Shown here piece after piece: positions 1 through 10,700 of a stretch of DNA of 38,948 bases. This stretch comes from a virus. Both the position numbers and the translations under genes were made by a program. Below the pieces are notes generated by a model, which worked only from the letters and a program-made list of their open reading frames with translations, searched no databases and had not been told where the DNA came from. The stretch is taken from IMG/VR virus record IMGVR_UViG_3300025141_000275, positions 1 through 38,948 of that record; one strand, written 5' to 3'. The first letter of the stretch is position 1, and every line of letters begins with the position of its first letter.

Positions 1-110
1 GCCGCCCCTAATGCAAGTTCAGTTACGTCACCAGAGTTGTCAAGATAGATAACCTTATCAGCAGTACCTGTTAGGGTAGTAATTTCATCTGGACCATTTA
101 CGGTAGGCAT
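1..110 (-). CDS. Tail-fibre-like protein, N-terminal part (cut by left edge)
   Basis: The ATG at 110-108 is preceded by an AGGAGCCAGGA ribosome binding site, and the frame stays open to base 1, so the 3' end lies outside the window. The first 13 residues, MPTVNGPDEITTL, are identical to the start of the propeller protein at 360-2120. The similarity continues through a DKV.Y stretch to TELALGA. This is a shared N-terminal module of the kind that attaches a fibre to the particle (inference). The missing part is probably the frame that enters the window at its right end (38685-38948); see findings. It is the next gene in the late minus-strand block after 143-349. Confidence 0.75.
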   Translation of the reverse strand, partial: MPTVNGPDEITTLTGTADKVIYLDNSGDVTELALGA

Positions 111-142
111 TCCTGGCTCCTATTTAATCGTTTCGTCACTCA

Positions 143-349
143 TTAGATGCTATATCTCCACTCCATGTTATTGCTATTCATAATGAATGCTTCAGCGGTC
201 ACATCTTCAATCAGCAGAAATAATCCACTTGGATACTGCGAATACTTTACTCCGTCAACCGTAAGCCCCGTATCATCAATGGAAGCAGTGACCGTATCTG
301 GATACATTATCAGTACCATTTGACTATCTTTTTCTATAATTAGTTTCAT
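143..349 (-). CDS. Hypothetical 68-aa late protein
   Basis: I do not recognise this 68-residue protein. It has an ATG start with a GGAG ribosome binding site about 7 bases upstream and lies between two fibre-type genes on the same strand. The composition alternates beta-strand-like hydrophobic stretches (KLIIEKDSQMVLIMYP, then GLFLLIEDVTAEAFIM) with no signal peptide, no clear membrane segment and no cysteines. The ending, NMEWRYSI, is aromatic. A small beta-rich accessory tail protein would fit the location, but that is inference from position only. Confidence 0.6.
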   Translation of the reverse strand: MKLIIEKDSQMVLIMYPDTVTASIDDTGLTVDGVKYSQYPSGLFLLIEDVTAEAFIMNSNNMEWRYSI

Positions 350-359
350 TTATTCGCTC

Positions 360-2120
360 CTACCCTGAACTCAGAGTTGTATCCCCGATACCCTGTATCA
401 AAATACTTGTAGCCGATAATGCAGGGCCAACCTTCCCATAATCCACAGGTGAATCTTTTGTTGTAGCTAACGAACCGTCAGCTTGCATGAAATATGTTTC
501 ACCTGTCGTTAATCCAGATACTCCTGTATTTGTTCCACCTGTAATTGTGATTGTTCCAGTTGCGGTGTCAGATATAGCCGCTTCACTAATTCCGAACCAC
601 GAAATCGCAGTAGTTGCGCCTAACACGGGCGTAAGCATCGCAGCAGCGGCTTGTTTGTATGTTGGGTTTGTCCATTGGCTAGTCGTTAGAGCTGCGTTAT
701 GAGACGAACCCATCCATCCATCATTACAATTCGTTCCAACCCCGCCGTCAAGTAAGTTTGTTCCCTCATTATCTTCCAACATACCTGTTCCTATAATAGT
801 TAATGTTGGAGTGGCTGTGCCTAATGCCCCAAGCTCGATAGTACCAAAATAGTTTATGTGGTCGCCTTGATTCTGAATCACATAAGTGTCTGTCGTTCCC
901 ATTCTAGTAATCGAACATCCCTGCCATTGAGTAGCTGGGTATCCCATATCTTGACCTGAAGAATATGCCCCTGTGGTAGCTGAACCTGCTGTAATCGTGT
1001 AGATATTCCAAGCTGTTGTTTTTGATGTAGTCATGTCTCTACCACCTGCAAAAACTTTTGCGCCGTTGCTCGTGGTGGCTAGAAAATTCTCATGTCCATA
1101 CTGACCATCGCCACCGAAATCGCCAGTGAATATATCCTGTTGGTCAAGTGATAGTGTAGTTCCTGAGACTGCAATGGTAGTTACTGCACGAGTGGTTCCT
1201 GTTCCACTCCAACATACCAACCGAGCCACGCTCGGAAGCCAAACCATATTCCCAACGCCAACGGCTGCATTTGCAGTCGTACTCACTAACGCCGATCCTA
1301 TCGTGATAGTTCCGCCTGATTCAGATACAACGAACCAACTGCATGTAGGCCCTGAAAACATCGAATAGCAAGCTACCATCTGATTATTAGTTGTGTCGTA
1401 AGTTAAAGTAGCGTTATCTTGTGTGCCAAGTGCTATAGCATAAAGTCCCGATACCTGTTCGGCGGTTTTCGTTACAGTAGTTCCTGAAACCGTAGCGGTT
1501 GCAAGTGTCGGGCCAGGAGCTGCGCCTCCAAATGTATCTGCGCCCCACATATACCACACCTTGTATGTGTCAGGATCGTAGGCCATCCCCATATTGTAGG
1601 GTCCCATCCAACTCATATAATCAGCAGCAATTTGAATCGACGTACCAAAAGTGAGTGTACTCCCCGAAATTGACGCGGCGGCTGTGTATAACTTATAACC
1701 GCCGCCGCCGCTATCCCATTCATTCGATGGGTAAAATATAACGACCTTATCTTCTTCCGCGTGATAGATTCCGTAGACTCTTGTCATGGTTATAGAAATT
1801 GATGTGCTTGTTGCTGCGGCATACCTTCCGAATGCTGCGGATACTCTATTATCTGCAACAGCCGAAACCGTACCATCTGAGTTAAGCGCAACGGATATTC
1901 CTGCACCAGATATAGCGCCCGAAGCGACCATTTCTTTTGTGCCACCACTCGCAGGTATCGCTGAGAATGTGGGAGCACTAGTGGCTCCTGCGGAAGTTAA
2001 AACAGTATCAGCAGCACCAAGAGCTAACTCAGTAATAGCTCCATAGTTGTTACTATAAAAAACTTTATCGTTACCACCTTCTAAGGTAGTAATCTCGTCT
2101 GGACCGTTTACTGTAGGCAT
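360..2120 (-). CDS. Tail fibre / receptor-binding protein with beta-propeller-like repeats
   Basis: This 586-aa protein has three visible parts. Residues 1-60 are the MPTVNGPDEITTL module followed by the ADTVLTSAGATSAPTF-type linker common in environmental phage fibres. Residues about 110-470 hold repeated units of about 50 residues in which strand pairs such as VVIFYPSNEW or VWYMWGAD alternate with (I/V)SG(S/T)T(L/V)T.G, as expected for propeller blades. Residues about 540-586 carry a GLTTGETYFMQADGSL...VGPALSATSILIQ ending, a frequent C-terminal motif of phage surface proteins. The start ATG has a TAGGAG site nine bases upstream. It most likely binds the host surface; which ligand cannot be read from sequence. 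Unlike the edge gene that shares its N-terminus, it carries a full-length sensor domain. Confidence 0.75.
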   Translation of the reverse strand: MPTVNGPDEITTLEGGNDKVFYSNNYGAITELALGAADTVLTSAGATSAPTFSAIPASGGTKEMVASGAISGAGISVALNSDGTVSAVADNRVSAAFGRYAAATSTSISITMTRVYGIYHAEEDKVVIFYPSNEWDSGGGGYKLYTAAASISGSTLTFGTSIQIAADYMSWMGPYNMGMAYDPDTYKVWYMWGADTFGGAAPGPTLATATVSGTTVTKTAEQVSGLYAIALGTQDNATLTYDTTNNQMVACYSMFSGPTCSWFVVSESGGTITIGSALVSTTANAAVGVGNMVWLPSVARLVCWSGTGTTRAVTTIAVSGTTLSLDQQDIFTGDFGGDGQYGHENFLATTSNGAKVFAGGRDMTTSKTTAWNIYTITAGSATTGAYSSGQDMGYPATQWQGCSITRMGTTDTYVIQNQGDHINYFGTIELGALGTATPTLTIIGTGMLEDNEGTNLLDGGVGTNCNDGWMGSSHNAALTTSQWTNPTYKQAAAAMLTPVLGATTAISWFGISEAAISDTATGTITITGGTNTGVSGLTTGETYFMQADGSLATTKDSPVDYGKVGPALSATSILIQGIGDTTLSSG

Positions 2121-2129
2121 CGCTTACTC

Positions 2130-2552
2130 CTATGTAACGGTAATAACAAACGCTCCAGGAGAGCCGCCTAAAAACTGTACTGCATCACCGTCTGTACAAG
2201 TTACAGGACTTGTTAAAGTCCCATAAAGAATAAAGTTAGCAGAAGCAGTATTTGTAGCGTGATTCCACAAACCAAAATGTGTGGCAGTAGCCCAATCGCC
2301 ACCAGAAGCGGCAGCAAATGTTATTGACCCTGAATTTGATGTAGAACCACCAGACGCTGCATTCCAGCCGCCTGACGTAATGTACGACTTACGAACATAT
2401 CCATTTGTAGCAGGTAGTTCATTTATGCCTGTGTCCGTTGGGTCTGCAGTATGCAGAGATGCGTAATATGTTGCATCGGGACTCATTAGATAGCTACTGC
2501 CATCTATCAGGCGTGTAATGATACTGTTTTCTAATTGATCACTTGCACCCAT
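2130..2552 (-). CDS. Tail-fibre-like structural protein (gp80/LamG-free short type)
   Basis: This 140-aa protein opens with a helical segment (SDQLENSIITRLIDGSSY), followed by YYASLHTADPTDTGINELP and a NGYVRKSY stretch. That architecture (a helical N-terminus, then a Y.aLhtadPt.tG..E....GY.R motif and a beta-rich C-terminus) is widespread in small phage tail-fibre or tail-tip proteins. Glycine/serine-rich strands (SGGSTSNSGSITFAAASGG) and a WNHAT..A..I.YGTLTSP segment support a beta-structured virion protein. The ATG at 2552 follows TTAGGAG. It lies directly upstream of the propeller fibre gene in transcription order, with nine bases between them, so co-translation is likely. Family membership is recalled from pattern only. 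Confidence 0.65.
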   Translation of the reverse strand: MGASDQLENSIITRLIDGSSYLMSPDATYYASLHTADPTDTGINELPATNGYVRKSYITSGGWNAASGGSTSNSGSITFAAASGGDWATATHFGLWNHATNTASANFILYGTLTSPVTCTDGDAVQFLGGSPGAFVITVT

Positions 2553-2570
2553 ATTTTTCTCCTAATTAAA

Positions 2571-2613
2571 TGTGGCAGGGCAGTTACTCCCCAGTATGTT
2601 CTACCCTACCACA
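2571..2613 (-). terminator. Hairpin downstream of capsid genes (possible partial terminator)
   Basis: Read on the minus strand, GTGGTAGGG pairs with CCCTGCCAC (plus an A-T pair) around a 22-base loop. The stem is continuous only as minus-strand RNA because it uses a G-U pair; the plus-strand copy has a mismatch there. It is followed by ATTTAATT rather than a long U-run. It sits in the 74-base gap between the capsid-associated gene and the tail genes, where partial termination or RNA end protection would separate highly expressed capsid genes from tail genes. Confidence 0.45.
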
Positions 2614-2626
2614 CTCTATTACAAAA

Positions 2627-3043
2627 CTAGAGGTCTCGTGGGGTAGCTAATACTAAAACGTATGTAGCGTCACCTGCACTTGTACCTGCCATATTTTGTT
2701 CATGGTTGCCTACAGACCAACCAAGACCTCGCCCCAAAAACTGTGCGTTTTCAAAGCAGACTGCAACGGTATCACTAGCTGCCATAGCGACAACTGTTGT
2801 ACCTAAATCAGCCCTCTGTGAAGGGGGCCTGTTACCAGCTTCCATAGTGACATCGTCACCTGCAGCACCTTGATCAGTGAAAATAAAAGTTATTTTCTTG
2901 TCAAGATGACCGCTCAAGTCGACGTTGAAACCATCAGCGCCAGTAACTATTAAAGTACCTAACGTACCAAAAGCACCTGCATTGAGATCTGCGGATTCAG
3001 TATTAAGGGTAAGGTCAGTTACCGTGACTGTTGTTATAGCCAT
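2627..3043 (-). CDS. Probable capsid-associated / head decoration protein
   Basis: This 138-aa protein is encoded 13 bases downstream of the major capsid gene. It has a strong GGGAGG ribosome binding site eight bases before the ATG. It is beta-rich with small residues (VTVTDLTLNTESADLNAGAFGTLG) and a segment KKITFIFTDQGAAGDDVTMEAGN typical of compact beta-sandwich virion proteins. It ends in GDATYVLVLATPRDL. No catalytic motif, cysteine pattern or membrane segment is visible. Small beta proteins encoded next to the coat gene in tailed phages are often decoration or head-fibre proteins, so that role is inferred from size, fold-like composition and position. I cannot assign a named family. Confidence 0.6.
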   Translation of the reverse strand: MAITTVTVTDLTLNTESADLNAGAFGTLGTLIVTGADGFNVDLSGHLDKKITFIFTDQGAAGDDVTMEAGNRPPSQRADLGTTVVAMAASDTVAVCFENAQFLGRGLGWSVGNHEQNMAGTSAGDATYVLVLATPRDL

Positions 3044-3056
3044 TTATCTATCCTCC

Positions 3057-3923
3057 CTATGTACCTTCAGTGCCGTAGATGTAGCACAATGCGTATGGTC
3101 GAGTTACCTTAGCACCGTATAGATGCAAGCCCTTCAAAGCGTCTGAGAAGCTTGATTCTGGACGGTATGCCTCAGTATCGTTAAGTTGCTCAGCAAATGT
3201 AGCAGCCATATCAACACCAGTTTGGATGTAGAAGTTAACTCCTGCACCAGCTAATGAAGATAAGTTGTTTGATACATATACATCGAATCCTGCAGCTCGC
3301 CCAATATTACCATTTTTTAGGTCGTCTCGGTTAGCTACAGTACCATATGATACGAATCGATCATCTTTGAGCAACATACCCTCAAACCAAGGTGGCACTA
3401 CAGCCCAACGCCCCTGTGTAGGTACGTTTTGCTCAGTTAGCGCAACACCTGCGTTTACTAGAGATACATATGCATTTGTTTCACCACCGCCAGTGCCGAT
3501 AGTTAATACCGCACCACCACCGCCAGTTACATTATTTGTTGATCCAGCCTGCAATACGCCTGCTAGATATGTGTCTACTGCATCAGACATCTGATATGCA
3601 GCTTCCCTCGTGGCAGCGTCCATCAATTTTGGCTTCTGCTGCCATCGGTCTATGTCATCAATCTCGAAATTGAAGTATTTAGCTTGTGTAATTTCAAGAA
3701 CCATGTCAGAGCCTTGCAAAGTCTCGGGGTTATTAATAGCCCCGTTCTTTGTGTAATCCGCAATGGTTATTGTTCCCAAGCTGTTTATCCGCACAGAGTC
3801 ACCAAAGTTCTTGATTTCTCCTTCATAATCGCGGTTTAGACGAGCCGCAAATACATGCGCCTTATCTAAGTTTTCGAGAATTCTGCCAGACCAAATTTGA
3901 GGAATAAAATTATCAATAGCCAT
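3057..3923 (-). CDS. Major capsid protein, P22 coat-like (HK97 fold)
   Basis: The 288-aa product forms the icosahedral shell. The N-terminus FIPQIWSGRILENLDKAHV followed by RDYEGEIKNFGDSVRI is the signature of P22-gp5-like coat proteins. Later segments (FEIDDIDRWQQKPKLMDAA, then YQMSDAVDTYL, and AVVPPWFEGMLLKDDRFVSYG) match the spine-helix and P-domain region of the same family. It is shorter than P22 coat (about 430 aa), so the extra insertion domain of P22 is probably absent. The ATG has an AAGGAG site nine bases upstream. The gene follows the scaffold gene and precedes a probable decoration protein, the usual order. Assignment is from recalled family motifs and context. Confidence 0.9.
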   Translation of the reverse strand: MAIDNFIPQIWSGRILENLDKAHVFAARLNRDYEGEIKNFGDSVRINSLGTITIADYTKNGAINNPETLQGSDMVLEITQAKYFNFEIDDIDRWQQKPKLMDAATREAAYQMSDAVDTYLAGVLQAGSTNNVTGGGGAVLTIGTGGGETNAYVSLVNAGVALTEQNVPTQGRWAVVPPWFEGMLLKDDRFVSYGTVANRDDLKNGNIGRAAGFDVYVSNNLSSLAGAGVNFYIQTGVDMAATFAEQLNDTEAYRPESSFSDALKGLHLYGAKVTRPYALCYIYGTEGT

Positions 3924-3935
3924 AGCTATTACTCC

Positions 3936-4727
3936 TTATACTCCTTTTTGCAAAACGTTATCGACTACTTCTTTTGGAAGAGCAGCAATTTCGCCTTGCG
4001 TCATTTTTGACAATTTCTCAAGATTCAATCCTCGATATGACGTAGAACCACCTGCTCTAGAAGGCGAAGCTCCATTTTGGGGGTCGGCACTCTTTCTTTT
4101 TGAGCGTCGAGCCGAAGAAGTATCTTCATTAGCCATACTATCAATAGCATCTTCAGCATCTTTAACTGCTTCTGCTAGAGTTTGTCCCGGCTTCATATTC
4201 CATGTATCAGCAGACAAAAGATTAGGATCAATTCCTTTACCCCTTGCGTATGCTATTACTTGGTTTGAAGCCGTTTGTAAGGCTGCTTCATTTAAATCTG
4301 GTGAGTCGTTTGTTATATCGTTAGATTGACCAAGTTCTTGGAGTAGCTCAGATCGTAAAGTCTCACGTTCAGTTTGTTTATCAATTTCGTATCGTTGATT
4401 TCTGATTTCGTTCATAACATCTTCCGATGCCATGTCTCGAATTCCTAATTCAAACAAATCACGAAGTTGATTAATCTCCTGACGCACAGTCTGTAAATCA
4501 TCTTGCGACACCATAGAATTTGTACGATTTTGAAGTTGGTCAAGAGCAGATGTAGCGCGACCGATCATTGGACGCATTTTGTCCAATTCATCTTTTGTTG
4601 CGTATTCCGTCTCAAGAACTTCTGCCGAGTCTTCATCCTCAAGAATAAATGTATCCTCAGCGACATCTAGATCGTCGTTGGGAGCATCCATATTACTTTG
4701 AGAAATGGGAGCAGCTTCGTTAACCAC
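3936..4727 (-). CDS. Probable capsid scaffolding protein
   Basis: This 263-aa protein is encoded immediately before the coat gene. The first 45 residues are very acidic (APNDDLDVAEDTFILEDED). The middle is predicted helical and coiled-coil-like (residues about 50-145, for example MRPMIGRATSALDQLQNR and RNQRYEIDKQTERETLRSEL). A basic, disordered linker (ARRSKRKSADPQNGASPSR) precedes a C-terminal helical tail ending in GEIAALPKEVVDNVLQKGV. An acidic N-terminus, helical rod and small charged C-terminal domain next to the coat gene is the classic scaffold layout. The start is GTG (VNEAAPI) with AAGGAG six bases upstream. The function is inferred from organisation, not from a recognised family motif. 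Confidence 0.75.
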   Translation of the reverse strand: MVNEAAPISQSNMDAPNDDLDVAEDTFILEDEDSAEVLETEYATKDELDKMRPMIGRATSALDQLQNRTNSMVSQDDLQTVRQEINQLRDLFELGIRDMASEDVMNEIRNQRYEIDKQTERETLRSELLQELGQSNDITNDSPDLNEAALQTASNQVIAYARGKGIDPNLLSADTWNMKPGQTLAEAVKDAEDAIDSMANEDTSSARRSKRKSADPQNGASPSRAGGSTSYRGLNLEKLSKMTQGEIAALPKEVVDNVLQKGV

Positions 4728-4770
4728 TTGGTTCTCCTTTCAATTATTGTCTTGTATTTTTATAAGTTCG

Positions 4771-7700
4771 TCAATTACTAGCTGTTACCATTGAAGGCCC
4801 AAACGATGGGTTATAAGTATTCATCGTTTGCACTTGAGGTCTAATTCGTCCAATTAGCTCTAAGTCTTCTCGCAATCTCCCTCCTGAATTAGCATCAGCA
4901 ATAAGTAATTGTTTTCGTTGATCAGTAATTAATGGAGTTAATTTATTTATTATGCGCCCTAATAAAACTCCCACTTGTTGCCTTTGTGGATCTGGGTCTG
5001 CACGTAAATCTTCAACCATTGTGCTAAATAATTCGTAATATGGCGGCGTGTTATCTATTCCAATAACAGCAGCAATTGCATTTTGTACTTGTGGTCTTTG
5101 ATAAATATCATCACCTATAGCGTAATAAGTGCTTTCATTTACACGCTGTCGAGCATCCCAATAGGGTTGAAAGACTGGATGTATTTTAGCTGGAGATCTA
5201 TTTTCAATTATTGATATTTGTTCAGGACTTAATTGTTTATATAATTCGCCAATTTTTCTATTAAATTCAGGCCAAACAACTTCATTCGTCCCTGGGACTG
5301 AACTAGAATCAAGTGCATTCCAATACGCACTTAACGCCTGTGTATTTGGATCATCTGATGTAGTGTTAGTTATTTCTGTTTCAAAAAACTCATCTTGTGT
5401 TTTACGTGCTTTCCAAGAACGATACCTGATATTAGTTAACTCAGCTAATACTTTAGAAATATCAATTGGTACTACATATCCAAGATTAGGATCAGGAATA
5501 TTCCCTCGCCACCGCAAGAATGCTTCAGCTAATTTTTCTTGATCTCGTTCTGCAGTTTCATTAATCATCATTTTATTTAATCTAGAAATAGCATTTACAT
5601 CACCAGAATCAGCTAACCTTTGCAAGTTTTCAGTTAGTTCTTGCCTGTTATTTGGAAACTGTTGGTCAAACAAACTTCTTGCTGCACCAGTTAAATCGGA
5701 ATATTCAGTTATTTCTACTTCTGAAAATGTTCCATTATCTTCATAAATAAGACCAAGTTCCATTTTTTCTTCAGGTTCTAAATTATCAACCCACTCAAGA
5801 ACATCTTTTTGTTGCATTTCGGACATAGATAATGGAGATGTTTTTAATCCTAAAAACGCACCCATAGCTAATGGTATTGACCCCACACTTGTACGCCCCT
5901 CAACAATATCTTCAGTTACATCTGATACATAAAACGGAGTGTATGAATTTTGAGCCATGTTACGCACAGTACTAATAGTGCCAGTCGTGTCATTCAACAT
6001 ATTAAAGGTTACTTTATTGCCGTAAAAATCACTGCCCTGAATTGAATCGTATAATCTTTGCATCATTGGACTAGCTTTTTGACGCATGCCTTTAAAAAAC
6101 ATAGACTCAGGGCCTTCAGCTACACCCGTAACTAAAAGTCCTGCTAATGAATCATATGGACCAAACAAAGAAATATCTCTACCGCCTATATTACGAATAC
6201 GCATAAAGTTTGTATTCCAATACGGAGTACCTTGTTTTGAAAATTTCATTGGTCGCCAGTCAGTTTCTTCACTTCTAATACTATTTAAAGATTCCACAAT
6301 AACTGCACCAGTCATTATGGTAGTTAGCATTAAACTGCGAGCTAATTGTCCCGATGAATCATTACGAAATGCTGCACCGCTTAACATTTCTAATTGAGAT
6401 TTAAAAAATCTTGGAGCAAATAATGCGGCTTGCGCAATAGTTCCGGGCTGATAGTTATCTGCATAACCTGTAGAAGCGTTAATCATTTTTACTACATCAG
6501 CTTGTTGTGATGCGGGCATTTCCTTGCCTTTAAGCAATTTGTAAATACCTTTACCTTCACGCCATTTTTTAAACATAAGCATTCGATTAGCATTACCAAT
6601 ACGAGAGAAATGTATATTAGACATATCTCTACCTTTACCTAATGTTTTACCAATGTTTTTAGTAATGTTGTTTCGTTCAGCAACACTACCTAATGCTTTA
6701 ATAACTGGAGTATTAGGTTGCAATAAAAATTCTTCTTGGCCTCCTGGATGCGTCCACACTCCACCTAGTTCTAAAAATTCATCGATTAAATCTTTATTAG
6801 ATTCCATCCACTGATACCACGAATCATCATCTCTAACAACGCTTTTAGTAACCATCCACCATGAACGCGCAAATTCAATTGGATGCGCACCAGCAGCAAA
6901 AACTCCCTGAATACCAGTTCCCGAAAAGTCTAGCGTTGCAGATATTTGCCGCATTTCAGCGTTTAAGTCTGCAAACATCTTTAATGCCCCTGATGGTTGC
7001 GATGGTGCTTTTAACCCTGGAGTAGCAGCAAATTCTCTTGCTACATCAGGCATAACACGGGTTGCTCCAGGCATCATTGGAGCTAAACGCTCTAACTGCT
7101 CAACTCCTAATTGATTATTAAATCGAGTAACAAATTTGTTAATCTGCTCTTTAACATCAATTAATTCTTTTTGCGCTTCAACTGCTGCTTCTAAACGCTT
7201 AACCATACGATCATTTACTTTTTGATTAGCATTATTAATGTATTTTTCATATGCTCCTGCTGAAGAAAACATTCGTTTAGCGTATCGAACTAATTTAATT
7301 TTTGTATCGTATTCACCGTTTGAATATTCCATTGCAGAACGGTCTAACATTTTTTGTATTGCTTCTGATTCTGCAGCGTTAGCAGCACTTCTTGTTTCTT
7401 CTATATTTATATCTGCATTTTTTTGTTGTATTTCACCAAAGCCTTGATTAACTTCATTGTATTTTTTCATTGCTTGAATATACAATTTATTTAAATTAAG
7501 AAATCCTTGCCTAATTGATTGATTTGTTTCAATTGGATTTGGATTAATAAGTGCTCCAATACGATCTAACTCGCTTGTAGGAAACGCATCTATGCCTTTA
7601 ATGCCAGCACCCTTATTTGCTGCTTGAGATTTAGCCAGTAATTTCATTTGAAAACGAGCAACAGCGTCAGCCTGTTTAGGATTTTCAAGGAATGCCTTCA

Positions 7701-10700
7701 TAGCATCTCTATCAATTTTATTTCTTAACATGCCATCAAGAACTAATCTAATTAGCGCAGGATCTCCCCATTCAACATGTGCGCGAGTTGTCTTATCTTG
7801 CAAGGCAAGAAATCTAGGACTTGAAGTAGTGCGAAAGAATTCTTTAATGTCTTTATAAAAATTTTGCGGATTGTCTCGTGTAGCAAAATAAGGTGCGGTT
7901 GAAAATTCTTCTGTAAGAGTTTCTATTATTAAATCATCCGTTACATAATAAGGTGCAGTTCTTTGCGTTAGGCGTTTAGCAACAGGTAGACGTAAGGGCC
8001 AAGAATCTTCCGTAAATCCCTCTTTAAACATAATATCTTCAACTTGCCCTTGAAAATTACGTTGCGCTGCACGAGTTGCTCTATCAACTTCTGAACGCCC
8101 AAGTTCGTCAATATTTGTAGGTCTTTGAACAGTCTCTGGTAAAGCTAATCCATAACGAGCAAATTCTTTAGTAAGTTTAATGTATTCTTTTTTTATTTCT
8201 GCATCTAATTTTTGTAAAAATTTATCCCAACCAATAGCACGAATATAATTTTGTTCGTTTTCTAGCCACGCTTTTCTTCCCGGATTATTCATAAAATCAT
8301 TTTGAATGTCAGCCCCACCTAGTATTGAACCTTGAGTATCACCAATACTTGCACCTGTACTTCTTAATTGATTTTCAGCAGTTTTTAAGTTACCTCTAAC
8401 TGCTCTACCCTCTAATACAAGTTGCCCAACATCTCGATTTAATTTTCCAAAATCTCCCATTGCGTCATTAATTTCACGCATATTTTCTTGCAATTCACGA
8501 GCAGGAAATCTTGCAAAGTTATTGTCCTTTACCATTCGTGTTAATTCATTCTCAATTCGATTTAAAATTTTATCTGAATATTTAGCCATTTCTTCAATAA
8601 CAGCGCGTTCACTTTCTTCAGTTAACCTTTTGTCAGGGTCCATTGCGCGTGTCATTTTTCCAAGAATTGCGTTGTATTGTTTTTGTAATCCTGGATTAGC
8701 AATATCTAATTGCTCAAATGCAGTTCTACCTATTTTTCTTACATTATCTTTAAAAATCTGACCGTTTAAACTGTCTAAACCTGCTCTATAACGTAATGCA
8801 AGCATGTCAGGAACACTATTTATAAATGATAAACTTTGATTGTTTTCAGCTAATTCAGTGATATTAAATTGTAATTCTTGTGGTCTTAACCCAGGAGACT
8901 GTCGACCAGTTCGCTCTTGATATTGAGTTTTTTGAGCATCGCCACGCGGCAAATTAGCTAAATCAAGAGTTTGAGTAAATTGAAACTGCCTTCCTATTCC
9001 ATAACCACCTAGCAAAGTACGCCCATCAGGTGTTCGAAACATATTGGAATTCTCAAGAAAATCACCCAAAGGAATCCAACCTGATTCATTAATTCCTTCT
9101 CCTACACGACGCTGTTCTGCTGCAGCATCAACAAAATCAAACTGCGTTACTGACCTTCCAGCATCATCTAACTGAACTTCTTCCGCATAACGAAGGCGTT
9201 CAATAGGTTCAACTATTTCAATCCAATCGTTAACTGCTTTTTCTCCCCACACATCAGCACTTCTTGCATCAAAAATAACTGCTTCAACAGTATCTCCTGT
9301 ATCTGGAATAACTACACTTTTACGAATGACATTGCCACTAGGTACGTATACCATTGGCCCTTCATGCTTTACCCCTGCAAAATCAGTATATTGACGTACT
9401 TGTATTAACCCTAAATCTTTATCAAAATCACCAGTAGTTAAATCTGCAGATTTTTGAAGATTGCTTTTAGGAAATTCGTAATCCCATAATTCCCTTTGTC
9501 TTCCCACGGAGTTTTTAACTTGTTGTTTACCGCTTGTGTAATCTAAAGCTATTGTTGCTGCTTGTGGATTAAAGCGTCCACGTAAAACAGTACTTAATAA
9601 TCTGTCTAGTAATGATGGGTCTTCAGGAGGTTGTGTTGCATCCCAATCATTTTGAGCGCGTTGCCTTTCAATAGCTAATGCTTTAGCTGCTGTATTTTTT
9701 CCTTTTCCCATAAGTCTTCCCCATGAATTAAGCTGTTCACCTAATTCAATCCACAAATCTTCGCTTATTAAATTTCCAGAATCAGGATCTAATACGTAAT
9801 TTATAGGAATTTTTCTAAATTGAGATTTATTTCTTGGATCTTTTTCTATTTTACTAAGAGTAAGAATTGCATTTTTCTTTGCTCCACTTTGTCTTACAGC
9901 CCCTCTATTACGACTAATAAATGTTTGCATGTCTTTAGACAAATTCGGTTTAGCTTCAGGTATAGGAGCAGTAAATTCTGGTCTACTAAGTGACTCAACG
10001 TCAAAAACCTCATTAGTATTTATAGCTTCAACAAGTCGTGCATTCTCTAGCTCATCAAAAATCGGACCAACTTCTCTTGATAAGCTTGCAAATTCTTCCG
10101 CTGCTTCGGGGTCATTGTAGAGGTCGTTAAATCGCTTCCCTCCATATTTTTCGGAAAGGTCTGAGATAAGTCCGCCAACCTGTTGCGCTTTACTGATGTT
10201 TTCAAATCTATTTCTTGTGCCTTCATATCCGCCATATTCCCCAAATCGGCTGGCTGCTCCGCCACGAATTCTTCCTGAGTCAAGTATTCTCCCCTTTCTT
10301 GGGCCGCCTGTGTACGCCATCATTATGACATCTGGACGACCAAACATATCTGTATCAAAATCGGCTCTTACACCTGCATTTTCAAATTGGATACGACCAA
10401 TTTCCTGGAATCCTGCATCTTGAAAAAATGCAGACATTGGGCCACCATCCATAACTGCAACAGTTTTTAAATTATGATTTTCTATTGCATCCACAATTGC
10501 TTGTCCAGCTACTCCACGAGTAGTAATTCCCCATCTATCATCAGGTAATGTTTGATGAGGTTTTATTTCACCTTCTTCAAGAAGTTGCTGTTTTTCTAAT
10601 TGTCTTGCTGCAAACGCATCTGGACCATCAACAAGAACTTCTGGTTCTAACATGCGCAAATCGTCAAGATGCCCACTATCAGATACCTTTAATGCTATTC

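Noticed and set aside
1126-1368. Plus-strand open frames within the fibre and capsid genes (for example 1126-1368, 1786-2046, 3265-3594)
   Set aside because: They lie antisense to well-supported genes, lack ribosome binding sites, and have no recognisable content.
10047-10283. Second minus-strand frame of 78 codons inside the giant gene
   Set aside because: The giant gene's own frame stays open through the region, so neither a frameshift nor an internal gene is needed.
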